From: Stappia sp. TSB10P1A
Lineage (GTDB): Bacteria > Pseudomonadota > Alphaproteobacteria > Rhizobiales > Stappiaceae
Direction: 5' to 3'
NCBI RefSeq assembly: GCF_900185725.1
Contig: NZ_FYAU01000026.1
Span: 310,001-374,000 of the forward strand
Length of the DNA stretch: 64,000 bases
Numbering within the stretch: position 1 is the first letter of the stretch; the number at the start of each line of letters is the position of its first letter. Positions 34,611-42,575 of the stretch are shown piece after piece. A program made the position numbers and the translations under genes. The notes below the pieces were generated by a model. It was not told the DNA's origin, searched no databases, and saw only the letters and a list, made by a program, of their open reading frames with translations.

Positions 34611-35666
34611 TCAGTCGATCCCCAGCATGCGCCGGTTCGCCGCCTCGTCCGCTCCGCCGGCCGCGAAGTCGTCGAACGCCTTTTCCGTCACCCGGATGAT
34701 GTGGCCGGCGATGAAGGGCGCGCCTTCCGCCGCACCGTCCTCCGGATGCTTGAGGCAGCATTCCCATTCCAGAACGGCCCAGGAATCGTAGTCATAGGCT
34801 GCGAGCTTGGAGAAGATCCCGGCGAAATCGACCTGCCCGTCGCCGAGCGAGCGGAACCGCGCGGCCCGGTTCACCCAGGACTGGTAGCCGGAATAGACGC
34901 CCTGCCGGCCGTCTGGATTGAACTCGGCGTCCTTGACGTGGAACGCCTTGATCCGCTCGTGATAGATATCGATGAAGGCGAGATAGTCGAGCTGCTGCAG
35001 CACGAAATGCGAGGGGTCGTAGTTGATGCAGCAGCGCGGATGGTTGCCGACCGCCTCCAGGAACATCTCGAAAGTCGCCCCGTCGAAAATGTCCTCACCC
35101 GGATGGATCTCGTAGCACAGATCGACGCCGGCCTCGTCATAGGCATCCAGGATCGGGCGCCAGCGGCGGGCCAGTTCGGCGAAGGCGGTCTCGACCAGCC
35201 CCGCCGGGCGCTGCGGCCAGGGATAGACATACGGCCAGGCGAGAGCACCGGGGAAGGACACGCTGGCCGTCAGCCCGAGCCGGCGCGAGGCCTTCGCCGC
35301 CTTGCGCATCTGGTCGGTCGCCCATTCCTGCCGCGCCTTCGGATTGCCGCGTACATGCGGCGCGGCGAAGCCGTCGAAGGCCGCGTCATAGGCGGGGTTG
35401 ACCGCAACGAGCTGACCTTGCAGATGGGTGGAAAGCTCGGTGATTTCGACGCCGGCCTCCCGGCAGATGCCGGCGACCTCGTCGCAATAGTCCTGACTGT
35501 CGGCCGCCTTATCGAGATCGAACAGCCTCTCGTCCCAGGTGGGGATCTGCACCCCCCTGTAGCCGAGCGAGGCGGCCCAGCCAGCGATCTCGCTCAAGGA
35601 GTTGAACGGTGCCGTGTCACCGGCGAACTGCGCCAGGAAAATCCCCGGACCTTTCATCGTCTTCAT
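34611..35666 (-). CDS. Sugar phosphate isomerase/epimerase-like TIM barrel
   Basis: Protein of 351 residues of the xylose isomerase-like TIM barrel (AP endonuclease 2) superfamily. Probable metal ligands are in CYEIHPGEDIF (Glu, His), CCINYDPSHFVLQQLD (Asp, His), AFHVKDAEF (His, Asp) and WAVLEWECC (Glu). The fold is used by ketose epimerases, inosose dehydratases and tetrulose-phosphate racemases. Ribosome site GGAGGAG lies upstream. Its place in an operon with a DhaK-type kinase makes a ketose or ketose-phosphate epimerase likely. Confidence 0.82.
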   Translation of the reverse strand: MKTMKGPGIFLAQFAGDTAPFNSLSEIAGWAASLGYRGVQIPTWDERLFDLDKAADSQDYCDEVAGICREAGVEITELSTHLQGQLVAVNPAYDAAFDGFAAPHVRGNPKARQEWATDQMRKAAKASRRLGLTASVSFPGALAWPYVYPWPQRPAGLVETAFAELARRWRPILDAYDEAGVDLCYEIHPGEDIFDGATFEMFLEAVGNHPRCCINYDPSHFVLQQLDYLAFIDIYHERIKAFHVKDAEFNPDGRQGVYSGYQSWVNRAARFRSLGDGQVDFAGIFSKLAAYDYDSWAVLEWECCLKHPEDGAAEGAPFIAGHIIRVTEKAFDDFAAGGADEAANRRMLGID

Positions 35667-35758
35667 TGCCTGTCTCCTCCCGTTTGGCAGCTTCTATCCG
35701 TTACCCGATCCTCATGATGCCCGCCCCTCGCCAGGCCCGCCAGCCTACATGCTCCAGC

Positions 35759-36748
35759 TTACATGCCCCAGCGCAGGGCGGCGGTGTGCACGGGCGCGTC
35801 CCATAGCGCCTTGATCTCGTCGTCCAGTACGGTGACCGTCAGCGAGCAGCCGGCCATGTCCAGCGAGGTCACATAGTTGCCGACCAGCGCACGGGAGATG
35901 GAGAGCCCGGCCGCCTCCACCTGGCGCGCCGCCGCCTCGTACATAACATAGAGCTCCATCGCAGGTGTCGCGCCGAAACCGTTGACGAAGAGCAGCACCT
36001 CGCCGCTGGCCGCCTCGCCGAGATCCTTGAGAATCGCCCCGATCATCTCGGCGGCAATGTCCTCCGCGCTGGCCAGCTTGACGCGGCGGCGGCCCGGCTC
36101 GCCATGGATGCCGACGCCCATCTCCATCTCGTCGTCGCCGATCTCGAACATCGGCTTGCCGGCCGCCGGCACCGTGCAGCTCGTCAAGGCCACGCCCATC
36201 GAGCGGGTGCGGGCGTTGACCTTGTCGCCCAGCGCTTTCAGGGCTGAGAGATCACGCCCCTCTTCGGCTGCCGCGCCGACGATCTTCTCCACCACCAGCG
36301 TGCCGGCGACGCCGCGCCGCCCCGTGGTGTAGAGCGAGTCCTCGACGGCGACGTCGTCGTTGGTCAGAACGGTGGCGACCTCGCCGGAGGCCATCTCGGC
36401 CGCCATCTCGAAGTTCATCACATCGCCTTCATAGTTCTTGACGATGAAGAGCGTGCCCGCGCCGGTATCGACCGCCTCGACCGCCGCCAGCATCTGGTCC
36501 GGCGTCGGCGAGGTGAACACCTGCCCCGGGCAGGCGGCATCGAGCATGCCGTGGCCGACCAGCCCGCCATGCAGCGGCTCGTGACCGGACCCGCCGCCGG
36601 AGACCAGCGCCACCTTGCCGGGCTTCAGCTCCTTGCGGCGGACGAATTTCAGGTCCTCGCCGGCAACGAGAATGTCGCCATGCGCCCGGCAGAACCCGTT
36701 GAGGCTGTCGGCGAGCACGGTGTCGACGGAATTGATCAGCTTCTTCAT
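35759..36748 (-). CDS. dhaK: Dihydroxyacetone kinase subunit DhaK
   Basis: Protein of 329 residues, the normal DhaK length. It carries the ketone-binding motif LVSGGGSGHEPLHGG, FIVKNYEGDVMNFEMA, and the histidine that binds the substrate carbonyl covalently, His215 in GVGIHGEPG. DhaK holds dihydroxyacetone or a related short ketose, which is phosphorylated by DhaL-bound ADP recharged by DhaM. DhaL, the DhaM EIIA module, HPr and EI are all encoded upstream in the same operon; unusually, DhaK is separated from DhaL by four other genes. Ribosome site GGGAGG is clear. Substrate could be a tetrulose such as erythrulose rather than dihydroxyacetone. Confidence 0.93.
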   Translation of the reverse strand: MKKLINSVDTVLADSLNGFCRAHGDILVAGEDLKFVRRKELKPGKVALVSGGGSGHEPLHGGLVGHGMLDAACPGQVFTSPTPDQMLAAVEAVDTGAGTLFIVKNYEGDVMNFEMAAEMASGEVATVLTNDDVAVEDSLYTTGRRGVAGTLVVEKIVGAAAEEGRDLSALKALGDKVNARTRSMGVALTSCTVPAAGKPMFEIGDDEMEMGVGIHGEPGRRRVKLASAEDIAAEMIGAILKDLGEAASGEVLLFVNGFGATPAMELYVMYEAAARQVEAAGLSISRALVGNYVTSLDMAGCSLTVTVLDDEIKALWDAPVHTAALRWGM

Positions 36749-36766
36749 TGCTTCCTCCCGAAAGGA

Positions 36767-37213
36767 CTATGGGGCCGCGGTCTCGTCACCGTCCTCCTCC
36801 AGGAGGGCGGCGAGGTCACGGATGACGTTGTCGAGCAGGACATCGAGCCGCCGGTTGCGTTCCGGGTCGCCGAGATCCGGCAGAAGCAGCGTGCGCGCCC
36901 GCAGCTTCGGGCCTCGGTCGACCAGCGACTGGCGCCGGGGATGCGCGGCCGCATAAGCCTCCAGGAAAGCCTCGCGTTCCCGCGGCGAGAAATGGCAGAT
37001 CTCCAGGATCGGCTCGATATGAGCCGCCGGGATCGGCGTCGAATAGGCGGGGTTGGTGATCTGCGAGACGAAGCTCCGGTTCTTGCCCAGCGCCGCGGCG
37101 ATCCGCTGGCGGGTGCCCGACGGGCGCTTGTCCAGCACCTTCTGCAGCACCGCCTTGTAGACGGCGACGAGCGGTGCGCTGTCGGGCGCCGATGTCTCGG
37201 GCGGTCTAGCCAT
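36767..37213 (-). CDS. Small helix-turn-helix protein embedded in the dha operon
   Basis: Protein of 148 residues not matched to a named family. Residues about 30-60 read TRQRIAAALGKNRSFVSQI, a credible helix-turn-helix of the lambda-repressor type, followed by a helical segment (HIEPILEICHFSPREREAF). The C-terminal half is helical and charged (RNRRLDVLLDNVIRDLAALL). The start overlaps the EI stop codon by 8 bases, so translation is coupled; a GTG at 37219 is an alternative start. Lying between EI and DhaK, it is a candidate autoregulator of this operon or a DNA-binding partner of the kinase, analogous in logic to DhaR. Confidence 0.7.
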   Translation of the reverse strand: MARPPETSAPDSAPLVAVYKAVLQKVLDKRPSGTRQRIAAALGKNRSFVSQITNPAYSTPIPAAHIEPILEICHFSPREREAFLEAYAAAHPRRQSLVDRGPKLRARTLLLPDLGDPERNRRLDVLLDNVIRDLAALLEEDGDETAAP

Positions 37214-38834
37214 CGTCACCCAGCCGCATCCCGGCGATCGCCGCCTTCACCCTGGCAAGCGCGGCCGGCGCGACGGACACCCGCCGCAGCCCACAAGCAA
37301 GCAGCTTCGGCAGAACGGCAAGGTCGCTGCCGGCATCGCCGCACAGGCTGACCGGCAGGCGGGCTGCCACTCCCCCGCGCAAGGTGGAGGCGACGAGCGC
37401 CAGCACTGCCGGATCGTCGGCCCGCCCGAGTTCGGCAACGTCCGGCGAATCCCTGCCGGCCGCCAGCACGTATTGCGTCAGGTCGTTGGAGCCGATGGAA
37501 AAGAACGCCGCCTCGCCGAACCGCTCGGGCGTCACGGCAACCGCCGGCACCTCGACCATGATGCCGAGCGGCGGGCGCACGGCCTCCCGTCCCTCGGCGC
37601 GAAGCTCGGCGATGCAGTCGTCCAGCAGCCGCGCCGCCTCCGTGATCTCTCCCGGCACGCTGACCATCGGCAGCATCACCTGGAGATTGCCGTGGCAGCC
37701 GGCGCGCGCCAATGCCCGCAACTGGACGCGGAACACATCCGGCCGGCGCAGCGACAGGCGGATCCCCCGGCAGCCGAGAAAGGGGTTGCTCTCCTCGACG
37801 GTGAGGCCCGGAACCGGCTTGTCGCCGCCCGCATCCAGCGTGCGGATCGTCACGCTGCGCCCATCCGCCCACGCCAGCACCTTGCGATAGGCGCGATACT
37901 GGCTTTCCTCGTCCGGCAGGCCGCCGGGACCATGGAAGAGGAACTCCGTGCGCATCAGGCCGATGCCGTCGCAATGGGAGGGATCGAGCGCGTCGACCTC
38001 CTCCGGGGCGGCGACATTGATCATCACCGAGATCGACACGCCGCAGGCCGTCGCCGCCGGACGGCCGAGATAGGTTTTCGCCGCCTCCGCCTCGCGGGCA
38101 AGGACCTCCGCCCGTTCGTTGTGCTGCCGCCGCGCTGCCTCGTCCGGATTGAAGCGGACACGGCCGCTGTCCCCGTCGACCAGCGCCTCGGTGAGGCCGC
38201 TCATGTCGAAAGCCCCAAGCCCGGTCACCATCGGCACGCCGCGCGCGCGCGCCAGCATCGCCACATGACTGGAGGGGCTGCCTTCCGCCAGGACGATGCC
38301 GCCACCGGCGGACCAGTCCGTCTCCAGGAACCGCGTCGGCGTCAGGTCGGTACCCACAAGAACCGCGCCCGCCATAGAACCGGCCGCGCCCTCTTCGCCC
38401 GACAGTGCCCTGAGCAGCCGCTCCCGGATATCGGCGAGGTCAGCGGAGCGAGCGCGGAAATACTCGTCCTGCGAGGCGCGATACTCAGCGATAGCGGCAT
38501 CGAGCGCGGCCGCGACGGCGGCATCGGCCGAGCTCCCGCCGGCAATCGCTTCGCGGGCGGGCGCGGTCAGTTCCTCGTCCTCCAGCATCGCCAGTTGGAA
38601 CTCGAGCATCTCGGCCGCTTCCGCGTCGACCGTCTCCATCAGGCCGGCAATCTGCGCCGAGGCCGTTTCCAGCGCCTGTGACAGGCGCGCGGCTTCCGCG
38701 TCCGGATCGCCTGCGGGACGCGTCCCCGCCACGACCCTGTCGACCACCACGACCGGGCCCGCCGCAAGGCCGGGAGAGGCCGCCCTGCCGGCAAGCTCCT
38801 GTCCTGTTGCTGGCGTCCCTGTCATCTCCCTCAC
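37206..38834 (-). CDS. PTS enzyme I (PEP-protein phosphotransferase), operon-dedicated
   Basis: Protein of 542 residues, nearly full enzyme I length. The phosphohistidine domain has LAEGSPSSHVAMLARARGVP with the active-site His; the PEP-binding barrel has GIGLMRTEFLF, GCRGIRLSLRRPDVF, FSIGSNDLTQYVLA and SLCGDAGSD with the conserved Cys. It takes phosphate from PEP and passes it to HPr. In E. coli DhaM only an N-terminal EI fragment is fused; here the whole enzyme is separate. GTG start at 38834 overlaps the HPr stop (GTGA) and follows GAGGCGGA; the ATG at 38825 is an alternative. Confidence 0.92.
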   Translation of the reverse strand: MREMTGTPATGQELAGRAASPGLAAGPVVVVDRVVAGTRPAGDPDAEAARLSQALETASAQIAGLMETVDAEAAEMLEFQLAMLEDEELTAPAREAIAGGSSADAAVAAALDAAIAEYRASQDEYFRARSADLADIRERLLRALSGEEGAAGSMAGAVLVGTDLTPTRFLETDWSAGGGIVLAEGSPSSHVAMLARARGVPMVTGLGAFDMSGLTEALVDGDSGRVRFNPDEAARRQHNERAEVLAREAEAAKTYLGRPAATACGVSISVMINVAAPEEVDALDPSHCDGIGLMRTEFLFHGPGGLPDEESQYRAYRKVLAWADGRSVTIRTLDAGGDKPVPGLTVEESNPFLGCRGIRLSLRRPDVFRVQLRALARAGCHGNLQVMLPMVSVPGEITEAARLLDDCIAELRAEGREAVRPPLGIMVEVPAVAVTPERFGEAAFFSIGSNDLTQYVLAAGRDSPDVAELGRADDPAVLALVASTLRGGVAARLPVSLCGDAGSDLAVLPKLLACGLRRVSVAPAALARVKAAIAGMRLGDDG

Positions 38835-39133
38835 TCCGCCTCGCCCGCGGCTCCGGTCTCGAAGTCGTTGCGCACCAGCGCCACCAGCGCGTCGAGCGCG
38901 GCGCGGGCGTCGTCGCCGGCCGCCCGGAACTGCAGGACCGTGCCCTTGGGGGCCCGTGCGGCCATCACCTTGACGATGCTCTTGGCATCGATCCAGGGGC
39001 CGTCCGGGCCGGGGCTCAGTTCGATGCGCGACTGGAAGGTCTTGGCGAGCTTGGTCAGCTTCACCGACGGCCGGGCATGCAGCCCGACTTCATGTTCCAG
39101 CAGGACCTCGGCGGTCAGCGCCACGTCACTCAT
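38831..39133 (-). CDS. HPr-family phosphocarrier protein, operon-dedicated
   Basis: Protein of 100 residues with the HPr active site EVGLHARPSVKLTKLAKTF (phosphorylated His19) and DAKSIVKVMAARAPKGT around the regulatory-serine region. It relays phosphate from EI to the EIIA protein encoded just upstream. Start is the ATG at 39133, 10 bases after the EIIA stop; an in-frame extension to 39199 would overlap EIIA and lacks HPr-like sequence. Confidence 0.92.
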   Translation of the reverse strand: MSDVALTAEVLLEHEVGLHARPSVKLTKLAKTFQSRIELSPGPDGPWIDAKSIVKVMAARAPKGTVLQFRAAGDDARAALDALVALVRNDFETGAAGEAE

Positions 39134-39143
39134 GTCATCGTCC

Positions 39144-39533
39144 TCAAAGCGCCGACAGCTCTTCCGCGGTCCGGCGAACATCCTGCAGCGACGCGCCACC
39201 CGAGGCCTCGGTCGCGGCGATCACCGCGCCCTCGACGATCGGCGCGTTGCACACCACCACCTTGCCGCCGCGCTCTTCGGGGAGCATCTCGACAGCCATT
39301 TCCGAATTCGTCTCGGCCCCGCCGAGATCGACCAGAAGCGCGACACCGGCTTCCGACCAGGCCTTGTCGATGGCAGCAAGGATCGCCTCGACGCTGGTCC
39401 CCAGGCCCCCGTCGGGATCGCCGCCGCACCAGGCGAGCGGCACCTCGTCGCCGACCATCTGGCGCACCATGTCGGCGGTCCCTTCCGCCACAAGCGGCGA
39501 ATGCGACACGATGACGATGCCGACATTGCTCAT
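39144..39533 (-). CDS. dhaM: DhaM EIIA-type subunit (PTS-dependent dihydroxyacetone kinase phosphotransferase)
   Basis: Protein of 129 residues matching the EIIA-Man-like domain of DhaM: GIVIVSHSPLVAEGTADMVRQM with phospho-accepting His11, VALLVDLGGAETNSEMAVEM and VCNAPIVEGAVIAATEA. It rephosphorylates ADP bound on DhaL. In E. coli this domain is fused to HPr and an EI fragment, whereas here each is a separate gene in the same order. It overlaps dhaL by 4 bases (ATGA). Confidence 0.92.
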   Translation of the reverse strand: MSNVGIVIVSHSPLVAEGTADMVRQMVGDEVPLAWCGGDPDGGLGTSVEAILAAIDKAWSEAGVALLVDLGGAETNSEMAVEMLPEERGGKVVVCNAPIVEGAVIAATEASGGASLQDVRRTAEELSAL

Positions 39534-40138
39534 TTCACGTCTCCAAACTTCCCGGCGATTGTCTCGATGAGGATCTGGCTCGACCGCGCGCCCGGGTCGA
39601 TGTGACCGATCGACCGCTCCCCCAGGAACGACGCACGCCCCTTGGTGGCCAGCATGTCCTTGGTCGCCGCGCAGGCCTCCCGCGCCACTTCGGCGACCTC
39701 GGCCGGCGAACGGCCCGCAGCAAGGGCTTCCGATGCCGGCACCAGCACGTCGAGCATGGTCTTCTGTCCGGGGGTCGCCTTGCCGCGCGCCATCACCGCC
39801 TCGATGGCGGCTTTCAGCGCGGCCGCAACGCCCTCGCGTGTCGGCGGCGTGTCCAGCGACTTGCCGAGCGTCATGAACAGCGTCCCGTAGAGCGGACCGG
39901 AAGCCCCGCCGACCTTCATAACAAGCTGCATGCCCGCCGCCTTCAGCGCCTCGTCCCAGGGCTTTGCGGCAAGCGTGTCGAGCTCGTCGAGCACGGCCTG
40001 CATCCCGCGCTTCATGTTGTGGCCGTGGTCGCCGTCACCGATGGCGGCATCCAGCTCGGTCAGCTCGTCGGCATGGGCAATGACGGCCTGCGCCGTCGTC
40101 TCGAAGATGTCCCTCAGGCGGGGATCGGTATCGCTCAT
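39530..40138 (-). CDS. dhaL: Dihydroxyacetone kinase subunit DhaL
   Basis: Protein of 202 residues with the ADP/Mg-binding loop AAIGDGDHGHNMKRGMQAV and the helical-barrel segments VGGASGPLYGTLFM and GKATPGQKTMLDVLVPA. It carries tightly bound ADP as a cofactor and phosphorylates the ketose held on DhaK. Its ATG follows the stop of the ABC ATPase gene with no gap (TAG then ATG), which links the uptake and kinase halves of the operon. Confidence 0.93.
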   Translation of the reverse strand: MSDTDPRLRDIFETTAQAVIAHADELTELDAAIGDGDHGHNMKRGMQAVLDELDTLAAKPWDEALKAAGMQLVMKVGGASGPLYGTLFMTLGKSLDTPPTREGVAAALKAAIEAVMARGKATPGQKTMLDVLVPASEALAAGRSPAEVAEVAREACAATKDMLATKGRASFLGERSIGHIDPGARSSQILIETIAGKFGDVK

Positions 40139-41152
40139 CTATCTGATCCGGTTTCCGTCTTCATCGAAGTAGAGCGGCGAGACCGCCTCGACGCGGATCG
40201 CCTCCTCGCCGGCAAGCCGGCTTGCGGGATCCGCCAGTGTGGTCAGCCGGAAGTCGCCGATCCTGATGTGGAGATGGTTCTGGTCGCCCAGATGCTCGAC
40301 CCAGTCGAGCCGTGCGTTGGCGCTTGTCGCATCTGCGGCCGCGATCCGCAAATGCTCCGTGCGCGCGCCGAGGGAGAAGGCGGCATCCGGCGCATTCTCC
40401 GCCGGGATCACGCCGACAGGCAGCACGTTGATCGCCGGTTGGCCCAGGCGGGCCGCGACATAGACATTGTCCGGATCCTCGTAGATCTGGCGCGGCGTGC
40501 CGATCTGCACCAGCCGCCCTTCCGACAGGATGCCGATCCGGTCGGCCATGGTCATCGCCTCGATCTGGTCATGGGTGACGTAGAGGATCGTTGCGGCAAG
40601 CTCGCGCTGGATGCGCTTCAGTTCCAGCCGCAGGTCCGCCCGCAGCTTGGCGTCGAGCGAGGACAGCGGCTCGTCCATCAGGAAGATCGACGGCTGGCGC
40701 ACCAAGGCCCGGCCGATGGCGACGCGCTGCATCTCGCCGCCCGAAAGCTGCGTCGAGCGGTTGCCGAGCTTGTGGCCGATCCGCAGCATGTTCGCCACCG
40801 CCTCCACCGTGCGGCGGATCTCGTCCTCCGGCACGCGCCGGGCCGGCGAGCGCAGCGGGAAGGCGAGATTGTCGAAGACGCTGAGATGCGGATAGAGCGA
40901 ATATTGCTGGAAGACGAAGGCAACATCCCGCCCGGCCGGCGGCATGCGGGTCATGTCTTGCCCGTCGATATGGAGAGAGCCGCCGTCCGGCGTCTCCAGC
41001 CCGGCGATCAGCCGCAGCGTCGTCGTCTTGCCGGCGCCCGTCGGGCCGAGCAGCACGACGAATTCGCCGGAGGCGATGGTGAGCGAGAGATCATCGACGG
41101 CCAGCGTCCGGCCGAACTGCTTGGAGATCCCCGAAAGAGCAACGGTCGCCAT
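40139..41152 (-). CDS. ABC importer ATPase, second of two (MalK/UgpC class)
   Basis: ATPase of 337 residues: Walker A GPTGAGKTT, Q-loop FVFQQYSLYPHLSV, signature LSGGEMQRVAIGRA, Walker B FLMDEPLSSLDAK, then a C-terminal OB-fold (TOBE) regulatory region. It pairs with the adjacent ATPase, probably as a heterodimer on the two permeases. The ATG at 41152 is one base after the stop of the preceding gene. The Walker A variant PTGAGKT is typical of the glycerol-type ABC importers with two different ATPases. Confidence 0.9.
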   Translation of the reverse strand: MATVALSGISKQFGRTLAVDDLSLTIASGEFVVLLGPTGAGKTTTLRLIAGLETPDGGSLHIDGQDMTRMPPAGRDVAFVFQQYSLYPHLSVFDNLAFPLRSPARRVPEDEIRRTVEAVANMLRIGHKLGNRSTQLSGGEMQRVAIGRALVRQPSIFLMDEPLSSLDAKLRADLRLELKRIQRELAATILYVTHDQIEAMTMADRIGILSEGRLVQIGTPRQIYEDPDNVYVAARLGQPAINVLPVGVIPAENAPDAAFSLGARTEHLRIAAADATSANARLDWVEHLGDQNHLHIRIGDFRLTTLADPASRLAGEEAIRVEAVSPLYFDEDGNRIR

Positions 41153-41153
41153 G

Positions 41154-42269
41154 TCAGCCTCCCGTTCCGGTGCGGCGGGCGGGACCCGCATCGTCGCGCG
41201 CGCTCGCCAGAGCCCGTCCGCTCGCCCGGTCGAACAGCGACAGCCGCGCGGTGTCGAAAGTCAGCCCCACCGTTTCCCCGTCACGAACGACAAGGTCGGC
41301 GGCGATCCGCGCCTTCAGTTGCGCGGCGCCCAGCATCACCGTGACGATCTGCGTCGTGCCGAGATACTCGCTGCCGACCACCTCGCCCCTCAGCCGCGAA
41401 CCGTCGTCGAAGCGGATGTGTTCCGGCCGCATGCCGAGGACGAGCGCCCCGTCGGCCACCTGTTCCCTCAGCTCCGGGATCGCCACCTCCGTCCCGCACA
41501 GCCGAACCTTGGCAGCGCCTGCATCCTGTCCGCCTTCAACGTCCAGGAAATTCATCGGCGGCGAGCCGATGAAATCGGCGACGAACATCGTGGCCGGGCG
41601 ATCGTAGATCTCCTGGGGGTGACCGAACTGCTCGATGACGCCGTGGTTCATCACCGCGATCTTGTCGGCCATCGCCATCGCCTCCACCTGGTCGTGGGTG
41701 ACATAGACCGTGGTGGCCCTGATCGAGTTGTGAAGCTCGCGCAGCTCCCGCACCATCAGGTCGCGGAACTCGCTGTCCAGCGTGCCGAGCGGCTCGTCCA
41801 TCATGAAGGCCTTGGGCCGGCGCACGATGGCACGCCCGAGCGCCACCCGCTGGCGGTCGCCGCCGGCGAGCCCCGAGACCGGCCGGTCGAGAATATGGTC
41901 GATGCGCAGCAGCCGCGCCGTCTCCTCCACCCGCGTCCGGATCTCCTGTCTTGGCATGCCCTGGCAGACCAGCGGAAACGCCATGTTCCGGCGCACGTTC
42001 ATATGCGGATAGAGCGCGAAGAGCTGGAACACGAAGGCGATGTCGCGATGGGAGGCGCGGTTGAAGGTGACGTCCTCGCCGCCGAGAAAGATGCGCCCCG
42101 AGGTGGGCAGTTCCAGCCCGGCGATCATCCGCAGCGTCGTCGTCTTGCCGCAGCCCGACGGGCCGAGCATGACGAAGAACTCCCCGTCTTCCACGGTAAA
42201 GTCGGAGTTCTTCACCGCGGTGAAGGCGCCGAAGTTTTTCCTGAGGGCCTCGACCCTGATCTCCGCCAT
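41154..42269 (-). CDS. ABC importer ATPase, first of two, with unusual signature motif
   Basis: ATPase of 371 residues in the MalK/UgpC class: Walker A GPSGCGKTT, Q-loop FVFQLFALYPHMNV, Walker B FMMDEPLGTLDSE, H-loop YVTHDQVEAM and a C-terminal TOBE domain. The signature reads LAGGDRQRVALGRA instead of LSGGQ, and the Q-loop has QLF instead of QxY, so one of the two composite ATP sites may be weak or degenerate, as in other heterodimeric ABC proteins. It follows the small membrane protein gene by 6 bases. Confidence 0.9.
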   Translation of the reverse strand: MAEIRVEALRKNFGAFTAVKNSDFTVEDGEFFVMLGPSGCGKTTTLRMIAGLELPTSGRIFLGGEDVTFNRASHRDIAFVFQLFALYPHMNVRRNMAFPLVCQGMPRQEIRTRVEETARLLRIDHILDRPVSGLAGGDRQRVALGRAIVRRPKAFMMDEPLGTLDSEFRDLMVRELRELHNSIRATTVYVTHDQVEAMAMADKIAVMNHGVIEQFGHPQEIYDRPATMFVADFIGSPPMNFLDVEGGQDAGAAKVRLCGTEVAIPELREQVADGALVLGMRPEHIRFDDGSRLRGEVVGSEYLGTTQIVTVMLGAAQLKARIAADLVVRDGETVGLTFDTARLSLFDRASGRALASARDDAGPARRTGTGG

Positions 42270-42275
42270 GGCTGA

Positions 42276-42575
42276 CTATTCCGGAAAGTGGCTGACGATG
42301 ATGAACATCACGGTGCCGGTCAGGATCGTGATGAAGGAATAGGTGAAGAGCGCCAGCGCGAAAGGCTGCATCAGCATCACCACCCCGAGGCCGATCAGCA
42401 CCGTCGCAAACAGCTCCCACGGCCCGCGGCGAAAGATCCGCGGCCCCGCCGAACCAGGCGTCTCGGCCCCCGCCCCTTCTCGTCCGGGCGGGTGGGCGCG
42501 CTGGTAAGCGATGCGCGCGCGTGCCGCCTCCAGGCCGTTTCCGGCCGCCGTCTTCGTTGGCTGAGATCCGGTCAT
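42276..42575 (-). CDS. Small two-helix membrane protein of the ABC importer operon
   Basis: Protein of 99 residues with a charged N-terminal 50 residues and two predicted membrane helices (WELFATVLIGLGVVMLMQPF and TYSFITILTGTVMFIIVSHF). No family recognised. Glycerol-type ABC importers (GlpSTPQUV) also encode a small membrane protein at the corresponding place, but this sequence does not look like that DUF2160 protein. It overlaps the permease gene by 4 bases (ATGA), so it is almost certainly a genuine accessory subunit. Confidence 0.72.
   Translation of the reverse strand: MTGSQPTKTAAGNGLEAARARIAYQRAHPPGREGAGAETPGSAGPRIFRRGPWELFATVLIGLGVVMLMQPFALALFTYSFITILTGTVMFIIVSHFPE

Noticed and set aside
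42276-42575. Identification of the small membrane protein as GlpU (DUF2160)
   Set aside because: Position in the operon is similar, but the visible sequence does not match that family, so the name was not used.
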